Origin: Neisseriaceae bacterium
Lineage (GTDB): Bacteria > Pseudomonadota > Gammaproteobacteria > Burkholderiales > Neisseriaceae
Assembly: GCA_017991555.1 (NCBI GenBank)
Contig: JAGOQM010000016.1
Coordinates: 1 to 60,688, forward strand
Reading direction: 5' to 3'
Length of the DNA stretch: 60,688 nt
The notes under the pieces were generated by a model. The model made no database searches. It worked only from the letters and a program-made list of their open reading frames with translations, and was not told the origin of the DNA. Shown piece by piece: positions 27,878 to 37,335 of the stretch (position 1 is its first letter; every line of letters begins with the position of its first letter). Made by a program: the position numbers and the translations under genes.

Positions 27878-29893
27878 ATGCCTCAAGCTTACCCTCTTTT
27901 AGCCCAACCCATTACGCTGGCCAACCAGGTGATTCGCAACCGTATCATCATGGGGTCGATGCACACCGGCCTTGAAGAAGCCCCCAACGGCTTTGAACGA
28001 CTGGCGGCCTTTTACGGTGCCCGCGCCCAAGGCGGGGTCGGCCTGATCATCACCGGCGGCATCAGCCCCAACGATGCCGGCATGACCATGCCGCACGCAG
28101 CCAAACTGTCCGACGCCAGCGAAGTCGCCCAACACCAGCAGGTGACCGCCGCCGTCCACCAGCACGGCGCCAAAATCTGCATGCAGCTGTTGCACACTGG
28201 CCGCTACGCCATGCACCCCAATGCGGTGGCCCCCAGCGCCATTCAAGCGCCGATCAACCCTGTTCGCCCCAAAGCGCTGAGCACGGCCGAAGTCAAACAA
28301 ACCGTTCAAGACTACATTCATTCTGCCACCCTCGCCCAACAAGCTGGTTATGATGGGGTGGAAGTGATGGGCAGCGAAGGCTATTTAATCAATCAGTTTA
28401 TCGCCCCCGCCACCAACGAGCGCACCGATGAGTACGGCGGCAGCCTCGCCAACCGCCATCGCTTGGCCGAAGAAATTGTGGCCGGCATTCGCGCTGCCTG
28501 CGGCCCCGACTTCATCATTGTGTTTCGTATTTCCCTATTAGACTTGGTGCCCAATGGCTCTACCTGGGCCGAAAACGAACAGCTGGCAGAGAAAATCATC
28601 GCCGCCGGCGCCGACGTGTTCAACACTGGTATCGGCTGGCATGAAGCACGCGTGCCCACCATCGCCACCATGGTGCCACGCGCGGCCTTTATTGACGCCA
28701 CCGCCAAGCTAAAAGCAGTCAGCAGCATTCCTGTGGTGGCCACCAACCGCATCAACATGCCCGACGTGGCCGAAGCCATTTTAGGCCAAGGCCAAGCCGA
28801 TATGGTGTGCCTGGCGCGTCCGTTTTTGGCCGATGCCAACTGGGCCAACAAAGCCTTTGCCCAACAGGATTCGCTCATCAATACCTGCATCGCCTGTAAC
28901 CAGGCCTGCTTGGACCACATCTTCCAAGGCAAAGCCACCTCTTGCTTGGTGAACCCCTTTGCCTGCGAAGAAACCCGCCTCCAACTACACCCGGCCGAAC
29001 AGAAAAAAACCATCGCCGTAGTGGGCGCAGGCCCTGCCGGCATGGCCTTTGCCATCACCGCCGCCGAACGCGGCCACGCCGTGACCTTATTCGACCAGCA
29101 GGCTCAAATTGGGGGCCAGCTCAACATTGCCAAAACCATCCCTGGCAAGCCTGAGTTCAACGAAACCTTACGCTACTACGACGCCATGCTGAAACAGCAT
29201 CAAGTGACGGTCAAGCTAGAGCACACGGTCAAACCTGAAGACGTACAGGGTTTTGACGAAGTGGTGGTGGCCACCGGCATTAAGCCACGCAGCATTGAGC
29301 TAGACGGCCTACCCCACCCCAAGGTGTTGAGCTATCTGGATGTTTTGCAAGCCAAGCAGCCGATTGGCCAGCGCGTGGCCATCATCGGCACCGGCGGCAT
29401 TGGCTTTGACATGGCCGAATACTTGAGCCAAAACGGCGCCGACAGCGCCTTAGACAAGGATTTATTCCTACAGGAATGGGCGGTCGACGCCACCCTAGCC
29501 GCGCCCGGCGGCTTAAGCAGCAAGCCGAAGCTGCCCCAATCGGCCCGCGACATCTGGCTGTTACAGCGCCGCTCTGGCTCGGTCGGCAAAACCTTGGGCA
29601 AAACCACCGGCTGGATTCACCGCACCACCTTGAAGCTGCGCGGCGTCAACATGCTTAGCGACGTGGCGTATGAAAAAGTGGACGATGCTGGCCTGCACAT
29701 TAAAGTGGGCGAAGAGGCACACGTGCTGCCGGTTGATCAGGTGATTGTGTGCGCCGGCCAGGTGCCAAACCAGGCTTTTGCCGACGCTTTGCAGCACCCT
29801 TCGGTGCACGTCATCGGCGGCGCGCACGACGCCAAGGCCTTAGACGCCAAGCTGGCGATTCGCGCTGGCACCAAGCTGGCATTAAGCATTTAA
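27878..29893 (+). CDS. fadH: 2,4-dienoyl-CoA reductase (NADPH)
   Basis: This 671-residue flavin and iron-sulfur enzyme has an N-terminal old-yellow-enzyme TIM barrel binding FMN (1-330), a 4Fe-4S cysteine set (C337, C340, C344, C356), then FAD and NADPH-binding folds (GAGPAGMAF near 387 and GTGGIGFDMAEYL). Active-site Tyr and His are suggested by GSEGYLINQF and GWHEARVPTI. FadH removes a double bond from 2,4-dienoyl-CoA during beta-oxidation of unsaturated fatty acids. Ribosome site AAAGGA; monocistronic with its own terminator. Confidence 0.93.
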   Translation: MPQAYPLLAQPITLANQVIRNRIIMGSMHTGLEEAPNGFERLAAFYGARAQGGVGLIITGGISPNDAGMTMPHAAKLSDASEVAQHQQVTAAVHQHGAKICMQLLHTGRYAMHPNAVAPSAIQAPINPVRPKALSTAEVKQTVQDYIHSATLAQQAGYDGVEVMGSEGYLINQFIAPATNERTDEYGGSLANRHRLAEEIVAGIRAACGPDFIIVFRISLLDLVPNGSTWAENEQLAEKIIAAGADVFNTGIGWHEARVPTIATMVPRAAFIDATAKLKAVSSIPVVATNRINMPDVAEAILGQGQADMVCLARPFLADANWANKAFAQQDSLINTCIACNQACLDHIFQGKATSCLVNPFACEETRLQLHPAEQKKTIAVVGAGPAGMAFAITAAERGHAVTLFDQQAQIGGQLNIAKTIPGKPEFNETLRYYDAMLKQHQVTVKLEHTVKPEDVQGFDEVVVATGIKPRSIELDGLPHPKVLSYLDVLQAKQPIGQRVAIIGTGGIGFDMAEYLSQNGADSALDKDLFLQEWAVDATLAAPGGLSSKPKLPQSARDIWLLQRRSGSVGKTLGKTTGWIHRTTLKLRGVNMLSDVAYEKVDDAGLHIKVGEEAHVLPVDQVIVCAGQVPNQAFADALQHPSVHVIGGAHDAKALDAKLAIRAGTKLALSI

Positions 29894-29920
29894 GCCCTGT
29901 CACAGTCATATAGATTCATT

Positions 29921-29946
29921 AGCCCTCGTTCGCGAGGGCTTTTTTG
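29921..29946 (+). terminator. Intrinsic terminator of fadH
   Basis: A perfect 8-base stem, AGCCCTCG and CGAGGGCT, is closed by a TTCG tetraloop and followed by six T. Confidence 0.95.
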
Positions 29947-30067
29947 TGGGCGGCCAGAATGGGCTTGAAACATGCCGTTGAGTGAAGCGTGACCGCCACG
30001 GCTTTGGCGTGCCCCTTAGGCCAGCATAACAGGATGGACCAAGCCATGTCGCCATCGTCACCCTTAA

Positions 30068-30700
30068 CCATGGTTTTGTGTGTTATGTAAAACGTATTTC
30101 ACTGGTGCCGATTATCTGACGGCGTTTCCTTTAGGTGAAGTACCTTCCCGTAGAGCCGCCGAAGTAGGTTCTATTGAGCCAGATGAAGCAGGTAAAAAGC
30201 TTGTGGCTGTCGACCACGCTTTTATAGGAGACAGAGCACTCTTGCCTGCGCTGGCTCAATAGGTTCTGCTGAGGGCAGTCACGAAGTGACCGGGGATCAG
30301 GGTGGCCTTTTCTTTGCTTCGTTTCTTTTGGCCACGCAAAAGAAATGACGTCGCCTTCGGCGAAACAAACGCTCAAATTCAAGTCCTATTTACCCAAAGT
30401 CAGCATTTCAAAATCATTCATGCTTCGGCAACATTGCTATTGATTCGTCGTTGGGTTTCGCCCTGTAGGGCGCCATCATTTCTTTTTGATGTCAAAAAGA
30501 AACGAAGCAAAGAAAAACCACCCCACTTTATCCGCCCGCTTTGCGGGTGCCCTCGTTGGCCCGCACGTGGCCGGCGGCAAAAACTCATATTTGGGCCTTC
30601 GGCCAAATACTCAAACAACTTTGCCTCAAAGCCCCGGCCCCGCACGAACCGCCTCGGCGGCTAAAAGGGGAACGGTACTTCACTTAGAGGTAAACATTGT
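30068..30700. repeat. Dispersed non-coding repeat, full copy with inverted ends
   Basis: About 630 bases with no credible gene. The left end (30068-30150) and the body to 30330 recur at 60343-60609. The segment GGTGAAGTACC near 30134 has an inverted partner near 30675 (GGTACTTCAC), so the element has inverted ends of about 28 bases. Inside are nested pairings: CTATTGAGCCAG (30171-30182) with CTGGCTCAATAG (30251-30262), GCAGGTAA with TTGCCTGC, CTGTC with GACAG, GTCAC-GAA-GTGAC, and two A/T-rich hairpins (30322-30345; 30479-30502). It looks like a non-autonomous mobile or structured element. Short open frames inside are not conserved as protein. Confidence 0.8.
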
Positions 30701-30747
30701 TAGTTTCAATTATTTTAATTACATGCTAGGTTTTATTCAAACACAAA

Positions 30748-30822
30748 ACCATGGTTTGTTGTTTGCAGAAGACGTGCCTCAATTTTACCGACCTTCTGAC
30801 AGTGTATCCCTTAGGTGGTGAG
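30748..30822. repeat. Solo end copy of the dispersed repeat
   Basis: About 75 bases, beginning at the CCATGG core, match the left ends at 30068 and 60343: GAAGACGTG, then CCTTCTGAC and TTAGGTG. The body of the element is missing, so this is a fragment or solo end. Confidence 0.7.
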
Positions 30823-30830
30823 TTTAAATA

Positions 30831-30956
30831 ATTTGGCATTCACAAGACCATGGTTTATGGTTCTTCGTAGGGTGGGCCGTGATCCACGGGGCCTTTGCGT
30901 TTTCACGACGTAGGCATTAAGGGACACTAAAAACCATGCTTTAGTGAATGCCAAAT
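30831..30956. repeat. 126-base MITE-like element with 26-base inverted ends
   Basis: The terminal inverted repeats (30831-30856 and 30931-30956) match at 23 of 26 positions: ATTTGGCATTCAC is identical at both ends and CATGGTTT is shared on the inner side. The 74-base core has no coding frame and includes GTAGGGTGGGC, a string typical of intergenic repeats. Size and ends fit a miniature inverted-repeat element. Confidence 0.7.
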
Positions 30957-31040
30957 AGCGCGCCGGCCAGCTTAACCGCGTGACCCAGCGGCGTCAGTAA
31001 CGAAACAAAACGCCTCTTGCGCCCTACCGCAGCACAAACG

Positions 31041-31072
31041 CAAAAAAGCCCACTCAAATGAGTGGGCTTTTT
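31041..31072 (-). terminator. Intrinsic terminator of ffs
   Basis: Stem GCCCACTC/GAGTGGGC with a 4-base loop; on the minus strand it is followed by six T. It lies about 40 bases after the SRP RNA, with another short hairpin between (31092-31114), the likely 3' trailer. Confidence 0.85.
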
Positions 31073-31107
31073 CTAGTGAACGCTATGGCCAGCGCCCACC
31101 TAAATGA

Positions 31108-31212
31108 GGTGGCGAGCCAGACCCCCGGCACTGGTTTGTTTGAGTTGGGCTGCTCGCTTCCGCGCCTGACCCGTTGACCCAAGAAACCATGCGGGGAGAC
31201 CCGCCATAGAAG
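31108..31212 (-). ncRNA. ffs: Signal recognition particle RNA (4.5S RNA)
   Basis: The minus strand carries the hallmark SRP apical domain at 31147-31172: GGTCAGG, then the CGCGGAAGCG tetraloop hairpin (GGAA), then AGCAGCC. The outer arms pair (GGCGGGTC near 31198-31205 with GGCTCGCC near 31111-31118), giving a small bacterial SRP RNA of about 100 nucleotides. It binds Ffh to target nascent membrane proteins to FtsY and SecYEG. A good promoter and a terminator flank it on the same strand. Exact ends are approximate. Confidence 0.92.
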
Positions 31213-31217
31213 GGCGT

Positions 31218-31246
31218 AATATACCATTTATTCGGTAAAACACCAA
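31218..31246 (-). promoter_or_regulatory. Sigma-70 promoter of ffs
   Basis: On the minus strand, a -35 box TTGGTG (31241-31246) and a -10 box TATATT (31218-31223) are separated by exactly 17 bases. Transcription would start about 6-7 bases downstream, next to the 5' arm of the SRP RNA. Confidence 0.75.
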
Positions 31247-31417
31247 ATTTTTTCGACATTCGATGCCATGTGTGTATTCGGCCAGTTAGCCCATTGAATT
31301 AATACCCTTATATACAACATCTTACCATCTACACCATTCCACTGACTTCGGTATTCAGGTAAAATGCCCGCCTAACATACTAATTAAAACCCTGCCAAAT
31401 CCTTTCAGAGAGTAGTC

Positions 31418-34400
31418 ATGACCACTGCCCGTATTCGTGAAATACCGTATAACTATACGTCATTTTCAGACCGAGAAATTGTGATCCGCCTTTTGGGTGA
31501 GCCCATTTGGGATATTTTACAAGCCTTACGCGCCCAGCGAAAAACCGGCCGTTCGGCACGGATGTTATTTGAAGTATTAGGGGATATATGGGCAGTAGAA
31601 CGCAACCCCTATTTGGTAGACGACCTATTGGCACACAGCGATCGTCAAACCGCCTTGGTTCGAGAAATGCGTCACCGCATCAGCGAAATTCAAAAGCGGC
31701 GTGACGACAATGAACAAGTCGCCAAAATGATCATGGAAGTCAGCAAAGCCGTTAACCTATTTGACGCCAGCTTTGAACAAACCCGCAAAAAACGTCAAGC
31801 CATCAGCAAGTCTCTCAGCAAAATCACCAAAAAACACAATATTCAATTCGACGGTCTGGCCCGCGTCAGCCACGTCACCGACGCGACCGACTGGCGCGTT
31901 GAGTATCCGTTTGTGGTGCTGACCCCAGATTCTGAGGCAGAAATCGCGCCGCTGGTGCGTGCTTTAATCGAACTAGAGTTGACCATCATCCCCCGTGGCG
32001 GTGGCACTGGCTACACCGGTGGCGCCGTGCCGCTAGACGCGATGAGCGCCGTCATCAACACCGAGAAGCTAGACCGACACCACGGCGTGACCTTTAAGCA
32101 ACTGCCGGGCTTGACCGGCGAGCGCCCCATCATTCACTGTGGTGCAGGCGTGGTGACGCGTCGCGTCGAAGAAGCGGCCCATCTGGCCGGCCTGGTGTTT
32201 GCGGTTGACCCAACCAGCGCCGACGCCTCTTGCGTCGGTGGCAACGTGGCCATGAACGCGGGCGGTAAAAAAGCGGTTTTATGGGGCACCGCCTTAGACA
32301 ACCTAGCCTATTGGAAAATGGTCAATCCTCAGGGTGAGTGGCAGCTGATTGAGCGGGTTAACCATTGCTTTGGCAAAATCCACGAAGTCGACATCGCCAC
32401 CTTTAATATTCACACCCTCGAAGACGATGGCGAAACCATTCGCCACACCGAAGTATTGAGCATTCCCGGCGCCTCTTTCCGTAAGGTGGGCCTGGGTAAA
32501 GACGTAACCGACAAGTTCTTGTCTGGCCTGCCTGGGGTGCAAAAAGAAGGCACCGACGGCATCATCACCAGCGCGGCCTTTATTTTGCACCGCATGGCCA
32601 AACACACCCGCACCGTGTGCTTGGAGTTCTTTGGCACCGTGGCCAACGCCACCCCTGCCATTGTGGAAATTCGTGACCACATTCACGGCCACCCCGCCGT
32701 TGAAATGGCCGGTCTAGAGCATTTAGACTGGCGCTACGTGCGCGCCGTGGGCTACGCCACCAAGGCGGCCGGCAAAGGCCGCCCCAAAATGGTGCTGCTG
32801 GCCGACATTGTGTCGGATGACGAAGCCGCCCTCGATCAGGTGGCCAATGAAATCGTGGGCTTGGCACAGGCGCGTCAGGGCGAAGGCTTTATTGCCGTGA
32901 GCCCCGAAGCGCGTAAAACCTTCTGGTTAGACCGCGCCCGTACCGCCGCCATTGCCAAACACACCAACGCCTTTAAGATTAACGAAGACGTGGTGATTCC
33001 GTTGCCGCGCTTGGGCGATTACTCTGACGGCATTGAACGCATCAACATCGAGCTGTCGATTCAAAACAAGCTGGCACTGTGCGAAGCCATTTTGCCGTTC
33101 TTACAAAGCAAGCTGCCGGTGAATAAATTGGGCACCGACCTGTCCACCGCCGATCTATTAGGCAACCGCGCCGAAATCGCCATCGACACCGTCAACCACG
33201 TGCACGAACGTTGGACCTGGTTGTTGAACAACTTAGACACGCCGGTGACCGAGTATCTGGCGCGCTATCCAGAAACCCGCTTAGAAGACCAAGAGCCAGC
33301 CGGCAGCGACAGCTGCTTCATCGCGATGCGCGACTTCAGGCTACGCGTGTCGGTGAAAAAAGACTTAATCCGCAAGCTGGCGGAAATTTTCAGCGGCAAA
33401 ACCGATGAACCCATCATTAAAGCGCTGGAAAAAATCCACGTTAAGGTGGTGCGTGGCCGCGTGTTCGTGGCCCTACACATGCACGCCGGTGACGGCAACG
33501 TGCACACCAACTTACCGGTGAACTCGGACGACTACGACATGCTGCAAACCGCCCACAAAGCGGTAGAGCGCATCATGAAGCTGGCGAAGAGCCTCAACGG
33601 GGTGATCTCGGGCGAGCACGGCATTGGCATCACCAAGCTAGAGTTTTTGAGCGATGAAGAAATGCAGCCGTTCTGGGACTACAAGCAGCGCATTGACCCT
33701 AAAGGCCACTTTAACCGCGGCAAGCTGATGCCCAAAGGCGACCTACGCCATGCCTACACGCCCTCGTTTGAGCTATTGGGCACGGAATCTTTGATTTTGG
33801 AAAAATCGACCTTGGGCGACATTTCCAACATGGTCAAAGACTGCCTGCGCTGCGGTAAATGTAAGCCCGTGTGCAGTACCCACGTGCCGCGCGCCAACCT
33901 ACTGTACAGCCCACGCAACAAGATTCTCAGCGTTGGCCTGTTAACCGAAGCCTTCTTGTATGAAGAACAAACCCGTCGTGGCCTATCGTTAAAACACTTT
34001 GACGAACTCAACGACGTGGCCGACCACTGTACCGTTTGCCACCGCTGTGAAAAACCATGTCCGGTGAACATCGACTTTGGCGACGTGACCGTAGCCGTGC
34101 GCAACTTCTTGCGCCAGTCTGGGCAAAAGAAATTCCGCCCCGCCGTGGCCATGGGCATGGCGTTTTTGAACGCCACCGATCCGGCCAGCATCAAGGCTTT
34201 GCGCAGCACCGTGATTAAGCTGGGCTTTACCTCACAGCGCTTCGCCAACGGCATGGGCAAACGCCTAGGCCTGATCAAACAGCAAAAAGCCAATCCGCCG
34301 GCCACGCTGGGCCAGCCTTCGCTAAAAGAACAGATCGTCCATTTCATCAACCGCCCACTGCCGCGCGACGTGCCGATTCGCACCGCCCGTGCCCTATTGA

Positions 34401-35236
34401 GCATTGAGGACGACAAGACCATTCCCATCATCCGTAACCCCAACCTGGCCGAAGACGCCGAAGCGGTGTTCTACTTCCCTGGCTGCGGCTCGGAACGTTT
34501 GTTTAGCCAAGTGGGCTTGGCCACCCAAGCCATGCTGTACCACGCCGGCGTGCAAACGGTGTTGCCTCCGGGTTACCTATGCTGTGGCTACCCGCAAACC
34601 TCGGGCGGCCAGCGCGACAAAGGCGAAGCCATCACCACCGAAAACCGGGTGCTGTTCCACCGCGTCGCCAATACGCTGAACTATCTGGACATCAAAACCG
34701 TGGTGGTGAGCTGTGGTACCTGCTATGACCAATTGGAAAAATATCACTTTGATGAAATTTTCCCGGGCTGCCGTATCGTCGACATCCATGAATTCTTGCT
34801 GGAAAAAAACATCAAGCTCGAAGGCGTGGCCGGTCAGCAATACCTATACCACGACCCTTGCCACACGCCGATGAAGCAACAGCAGCCGACCAAAACGGTC
34901 ACGGCCTTAATGGGCCAAGACGTGCCGTTAACCGATCGTTGCTGTGGTGAATCGGGCACGTTTGCGGTGAATCGCCCCGACATTGCCACGCAGGTGCGCT
35001 TCCGTAAACAAGAAGAGATCGAGAAGAACATTGCCGCCCTGCCCAATAAGGATCCGGTTAAAATCTTGACCTCTTGCCCAGCGTGTTTACAAGGCCTGAG
35101 CCGCTACGAGCAAGACACCCCGATCGAAGCCGATTACATCGTGATCGAAATGGCCAAGCACACCTTGGGCGATAAATGGATGCCTGAGTTTGTAGAAGTC
35201 GCCAACAACGGCGGGATTGAGCGCGTGCTGCTATAA
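31418..35236 (+). CDS. FAD/FMN oxidoreductase fused to iron-sulfur and CCG domains (DUF3683)
   Basis: This 1272-residue fusion has an N-terminal DUF3683-like region (about 1-150), a FAD-binding-4 dehydrogenase (about 165-750; [16 protein letters not shown] and GEHGIG segments), two cysteine sets for 4Fe-4S clusters ([11 protein letters not shown] near 808 and [12 protein letters not shown] near 870), and two CCG domains (CCGYP near 1055, CCGESG near 1175). It joins in one chain what is usually GlcD plus GlcF (glycolate) or the LldE/F-type subunits of 2-hydroxy-acid dehydrogenases. Likely a membrane-associated 2-hydroxy-acid (perhaps D-lactate) dehydrogenase passing electrons to quinone; substrate not assignable. 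Own terminator. Confidence 0.87.
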   Translation: MTTARIREIPYNYTSFSDREIVIRLLGEPIWDILQALRAQRKTGRSARMLFEVLGDIWAVERNPYLVDDLLAHSDRQTALVREMRHRISEIQKRRDDNEQVAKMIMEVSKAVNLFDASFEQTRKKRQAISKSLSKITKKHNIQFDGLARVSHVTDATDWRVEYPFVVLTPDSEAEIAPLVRALIELELTIIPRGGGTGYTGGAVPLDAMSAVINTEKLDRHHGVTFKQLPGLTGERPIIHCGAGVVTRRVEEAAHLAGLVFAVDPTSADASCVGGNVAMNAGGKKAVLWGTALDNLAYWKMVNPQGEWQLIERVNHCFGKIHEVDIATFNIHTLEDDGETIRHTEVLSIPGASFRKVGLGKDVTDKFLSGLPGVQKEGTDGIITSAAFILHRMAKHTRTVCLEFFGTVANATPAIVEIRDHIHGHPAVEMAGLEHLDWRYVRAVGYATKAAGKGRPKMVLLADIVSDDEAALDQVANEIVGLAQARQGEGFIAVSPEARKTFWLDRARTAAIAKHTNAFKINEDVVIPLPRLGDYSDGIERINIELSIQNKLALCEAILPFLQSKLPVNKLGTDLSTADLLGNRAEIAIDTVNHVHERWTWLLNNLDTPVTEYLARYPETRLEDQEPAGSDSCFIAMRDFRLRVSVKKDLIRKLAEIFSGKTDEPIIKALEKIHVKVVRGRVFVALHMHAGDGNVHTNLPVNSDDYDMLQTAHKAVERIMKLAKSLNGVISGEHGIGITKLEFLSDEEMQPFWDYKQRIDPKGHFNRGKLMPKGDLRHAYTPSFELLGTESLILEKSTLGDISNMVKDCLRCGKCKPVCSTHVPRANLLYSPRNKILSVGLLTEAFLYEEQTRRGLSLKHFDELNDVADHCTVCHRCEKPCPVNIDFGDVTVAVRNFLRQSGQKKFRPAVAMGMAFLNATDPASIKALRSTVIKLGFTSQRFANGMGKRLGLIKQQKANPPATLGQPSLKEQIVHFINRPLPRDVPIRTARALLSIEDDKTIPIIRNPNLAEDAEAVFYFPGCGSERLFSQVGLATQAMLYHAGVQTVLPPGYLCCGYPQTSGGQRDKGEAITTENRVLFHRVANTLNYLDIKTVVVSCGTCYDQLEKYHFDEIFPGCRIVDIHEFLLEKNIKLEGVAGQQYLYHDPCHTPMKQQQPTKTVTALMGQDVPLTDRCCGESGTFAVNRPDIATQVRFRKQEEIEKNIAALPNKDPVKILTSCPACLQGLSRYEQDTPIEADYIVIEMAKHTLGDKWMPEFVEVANNGGIERVLL

Positions 35237-35254
35237 GCGTGCGCAACGTCAATC

Positions 35255-35285
35255 ACGGGCCCCAATCATGGGGCCCGTTTTTTTT
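35255..35285 (+). terminator. Intrinsic terminator after the DUF3683 oxidoreductase
   Basis: A perfect 10-base stem, ACGGGCCCCA and TGGGGCCCGT with a 4-base loop, is followed by eight T. Confidence 0.95.
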
Positions 35286-35378
35286 GAATCTGCTACAATA
35301 AACCCAATCTCATATGGGCCAGTGTTGTGACAGGCCCAGCCCATACTTGTCAGATGTATTTAATAAAGGAGCACCACC

Positions 35379-35984
35379 ATGGCTCGCCCTGCTGGCCGAC
35401 CCCGTACGTTTGATCGCCATAAAGCCCTATGCCAAGCCATGGATTTATTCTGGCAGTATGGCTATGAAGCCACGTCTTTAAGCATGCTCAAAGCCCATAT
35501 GGGCAACATTTCCTCGCCCAGCTTCTACGCCGCCTTTGGCTCCAAGGAACAGCTTTTCCTAGAGGCCTTTCAAGGCTATATGGCCACCCACGGCCAAGCC
35601 AGCGCTTTGCTCTACGACGACAGCGTGCCCCCCCTACAGGCCATCGAAAACGTCTTGCGCCAGTCAGCGCGAGCGCAAACCCAAGCCCAACACCCTAAAG
35701 GCTGCTTTGTGGTGTTGGCCACGGCCACCTGCGCCCCTGAACATCAGCACCTCCAAGCCCGTCTGGCGCAGCAGCGCGCCGAGACCTTTGCTGGCTTTGA
35801 ACGCTGCATTGAACGCGCCATCGCCCTCAAGCAGCTACCGCAAGACACCAATGTGACCACTTTCGCGACACTATTCAACGGCTTTTTATTGAGCATTTCC
35901 AGCATGGCTCAAGACGGCACCCCCCTAGCCAACATTGACAACGCCCTCAGCGAACTGCTCAAAATCCTCAAACCCCCTGCTTAA
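35379..35984 (+). CDS. TetR-family repressor
   Basis: This 201-residue TetR regulator has an N-terminal helix-turn-helix (RPRTFDRHKALCQAMDLF, then YEATSLSMLKAHMG and FYAAFGSKEQLF) and an all-helical ligand domain. Strong ribosome site AAAGGAG. It lies 99 bases before a drug-type efflux transporter in the same direction, and a perfect palindrome overlaps that gene's promoter. It is therefore the likely local repressor, released by a substrate of the pump. Confidence 0.88.
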   Translation: MARPAGRPRTFDRHKALCQAMDLFWQYGYEATSLSMLKAHMGNISSPSFYAAFGSKEQLFLEAFQGYMATHGQASALLYDDSVPPLQAIENVLRQSARAQTQAQHPKGCFVVLATATCAPEHQHLQARLAQQRAETFAGFERCIERAIALKQLPQDTNVTTFATLFNGFLLSISSMAQDGTPLANIDNALSELLKILKPPA

Positions 35985-36022
35985 ATCCACGCGCTTTTCT
36001 GCGTCGCCACCACGTTGATTTA

Positions 36023-36070
36023 TTGACTGAGCATAAACACGCCTATATTATGTATCGACCGATACATAAT
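36023..36070 (+). promoter_or_regulatory. Efflux promoter with overlapping TetR operator
   Basis: -35 TTGACT (36023-36028) and -10 TATTAT (36046-36051) have ideal 17-base spacing. A perfect inverted repeat, ATTATGTATCG (36047-36057) and CGATACATAAT (36060-36070) around 2 central bases, covers the -10 box and the start site. A repressor bound there would block the polymerase. The short separation from the transporter ATG (36084) fits. Confidence 0.85.
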
Positions 36071-36083
36071 AGAAAGTTCACCC

Positions 36084-37271
36084 ATGAAACACCCTCTCGA
36101 TCAGCCCCCACAGCGAGACCATTTCCCTCTTGCTTCCCTCTTGGCCTTGGCCATGACCGGCTTTACGGCCATTTTGACCGAAACCCTACCCGCCGGGCTA
36201 TTACCGCAGATCAGCCAAGACTTGGCGATTTCTGAGGCCTATGCCGGTCAAATGATCACCCTATTTGCCCTGGGCGCCTTAATCTCCGTGATTCCGCTGG
36301 TGGCCTTGACCCAGAATTGGAACCGAAAATCGGTGCTGATGTTGGCGATTGCGGGTTTTTTGATCTTCAACACCATCACCGCACTGTCTCAACACTATGG
36401 CATTATCCTGGCCGCCCGCCTGTTTGGTGGCATGTCCGCCGGCCTGTGTTGGGGCCTATTGGCCGGCTACGCCCGCCGCTTAGTCCACCCCGCCTTACAA
36501 GGTAAGGCACTGGCGATTGCCATGTTCGGCACCCCGGTTGCCTTATCCATTGGCCTACCGCTGGGCACTTGGCTGGGTTCACTGTTGGGCTGGCGCACCA
36601 TATTTCTATTGGTCTCCCTACTCGGCGTTCTGTTGCTCATCTGGGTGTGGCGCGGCGTGCCTGGCCGAGCCAGCGAGCCCAGCGTTCAGCGTCTGAGCCT
36701 GACTCAGGTCTTCACCCTACCGGGCATTCGTCCGATTTTGGCGGTGATTTTCATTTGGATGCTGGGCCACAATCTGCTCTACACCTACATTGCCCCCTTC
36801 TTGGTCCATTCTGGCCTAGCCGAGCGGATTGATGTCGTCCTGCTGGTGTTTGGCCTCACCGCACTGGCCAGCATCATCTTAGTGGGCTTTTGGGTCGACC
36901 GCTTATTGCGCTCGCTGACTTTACTGAGCCTCATCTTCTTCGCCCTAACCGCAACGCTGCTGGGCATTTGGAGCCATCACCCTGGCGTGGTGTTTACCGC
37001 AGTTGGGCTGTGGGGACTAAGCTTTGGCGGTGCCGCCACGCTGTTGGTGACCGCCAGCGCCGATGCCGCTCACGAAGCAGTGGACGCCGCCCAGTCCATC
37101 GTCGTGACCACTTGGAACCTGGCCATCGCCAGCGGCAGCTTGGTCGGTGGCCTACTACTGGGCATCATGCCCGTGGCCCAATTCCCTTGGCCGCTGCTGG
37201 TTTTGGCACTGGTGGCGCTGAGCATTGCCTGGATCGCGCGCACCCATAGCTTTAAGCCTGGTCATCGCTAA
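36084..37271 (+). CDS. Major facilitator efflux transporter (DHA1-like)
   Basis: This 395-residue twelve-helix transporter is of the drug:H+ antiporter-1 type, similar in layout to SotB, AraJ and YdhP: FTAILTETLPAGLLPQIS in helix 1 and the antiporter-like LPLGTWLGSLLGWRTIF segment in helix 5. It should expel small organic compounds from the cytoplasm. Substrate unknown. Expression is probably controlled by the TetR repressor upstream. Confidence 0.85.
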   Translation: MKHPLDQPPQRDHFPLASLLALAMTGFTAILTETLPAGLLPQISQDLAISEAYAGQMITLFALGALISVIPLVALTQNWNRKSVLMLAIAGFLIFNTITALSQHYGIILAARLFGGMSAGLCWGLLAGYARRLVHPALQGKALAIAMFGTPVALSIGLPLGTWLGSLLGWRTIFLLVSLLGVLLLIWVWRGVPGRASEPSVQRLSLTQVFTLPGIRPILAVIFIWMLGHNLLYTYIAPFLVHSGLAERIDVVLLVFGLTALASIILVGFWVDRLLRSLTLLSLIFFALTATLLGIWSHHPGVVFTAVGLWGLSFGGAATLLVTASADAAHEAVDAAQSIVVTTWNLAIASGSLVGGLLLGIMPVAQFPWPLLVLALVALSIAWIARTHSFKPGHR

Positions 37272-37280
37272 ACCTTGCCC

Positions 37281-37318
37281 ACAAAAAAGCAGCGTCCCCA
37301 TTTAAGGAGACGCTGCTT
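37281..37318 (-). terminator. Intrinsic terminator of the ygiD-doxX operon
   Basis: Perfect 10-base stem (AAGCAGCGTC/GACGCTGCTT) with a 12-base loop; on the minus strand it is followed by six T. It lies directly after the doxX-like stop. Confidence 0.88.
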
Positions 37319-37335
37319 CATCCAATCCGGCGCCG

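Noticed and set aside
30131..30821. Open frames of 83, 75, 120 and 111 codons in the repeat region
   Set aside because: They lie within dispersed repeats, overlap on both strands, and the equivalent frame in the other repeat copy changes amino acids freely; they are not real genes.
33754..34443. 229-codon minus-strand frame inside the DUF3683 oxidoreductase gene
   Set aside because: It is a shadow of the conserved iron-sulfur and CCG coding region.
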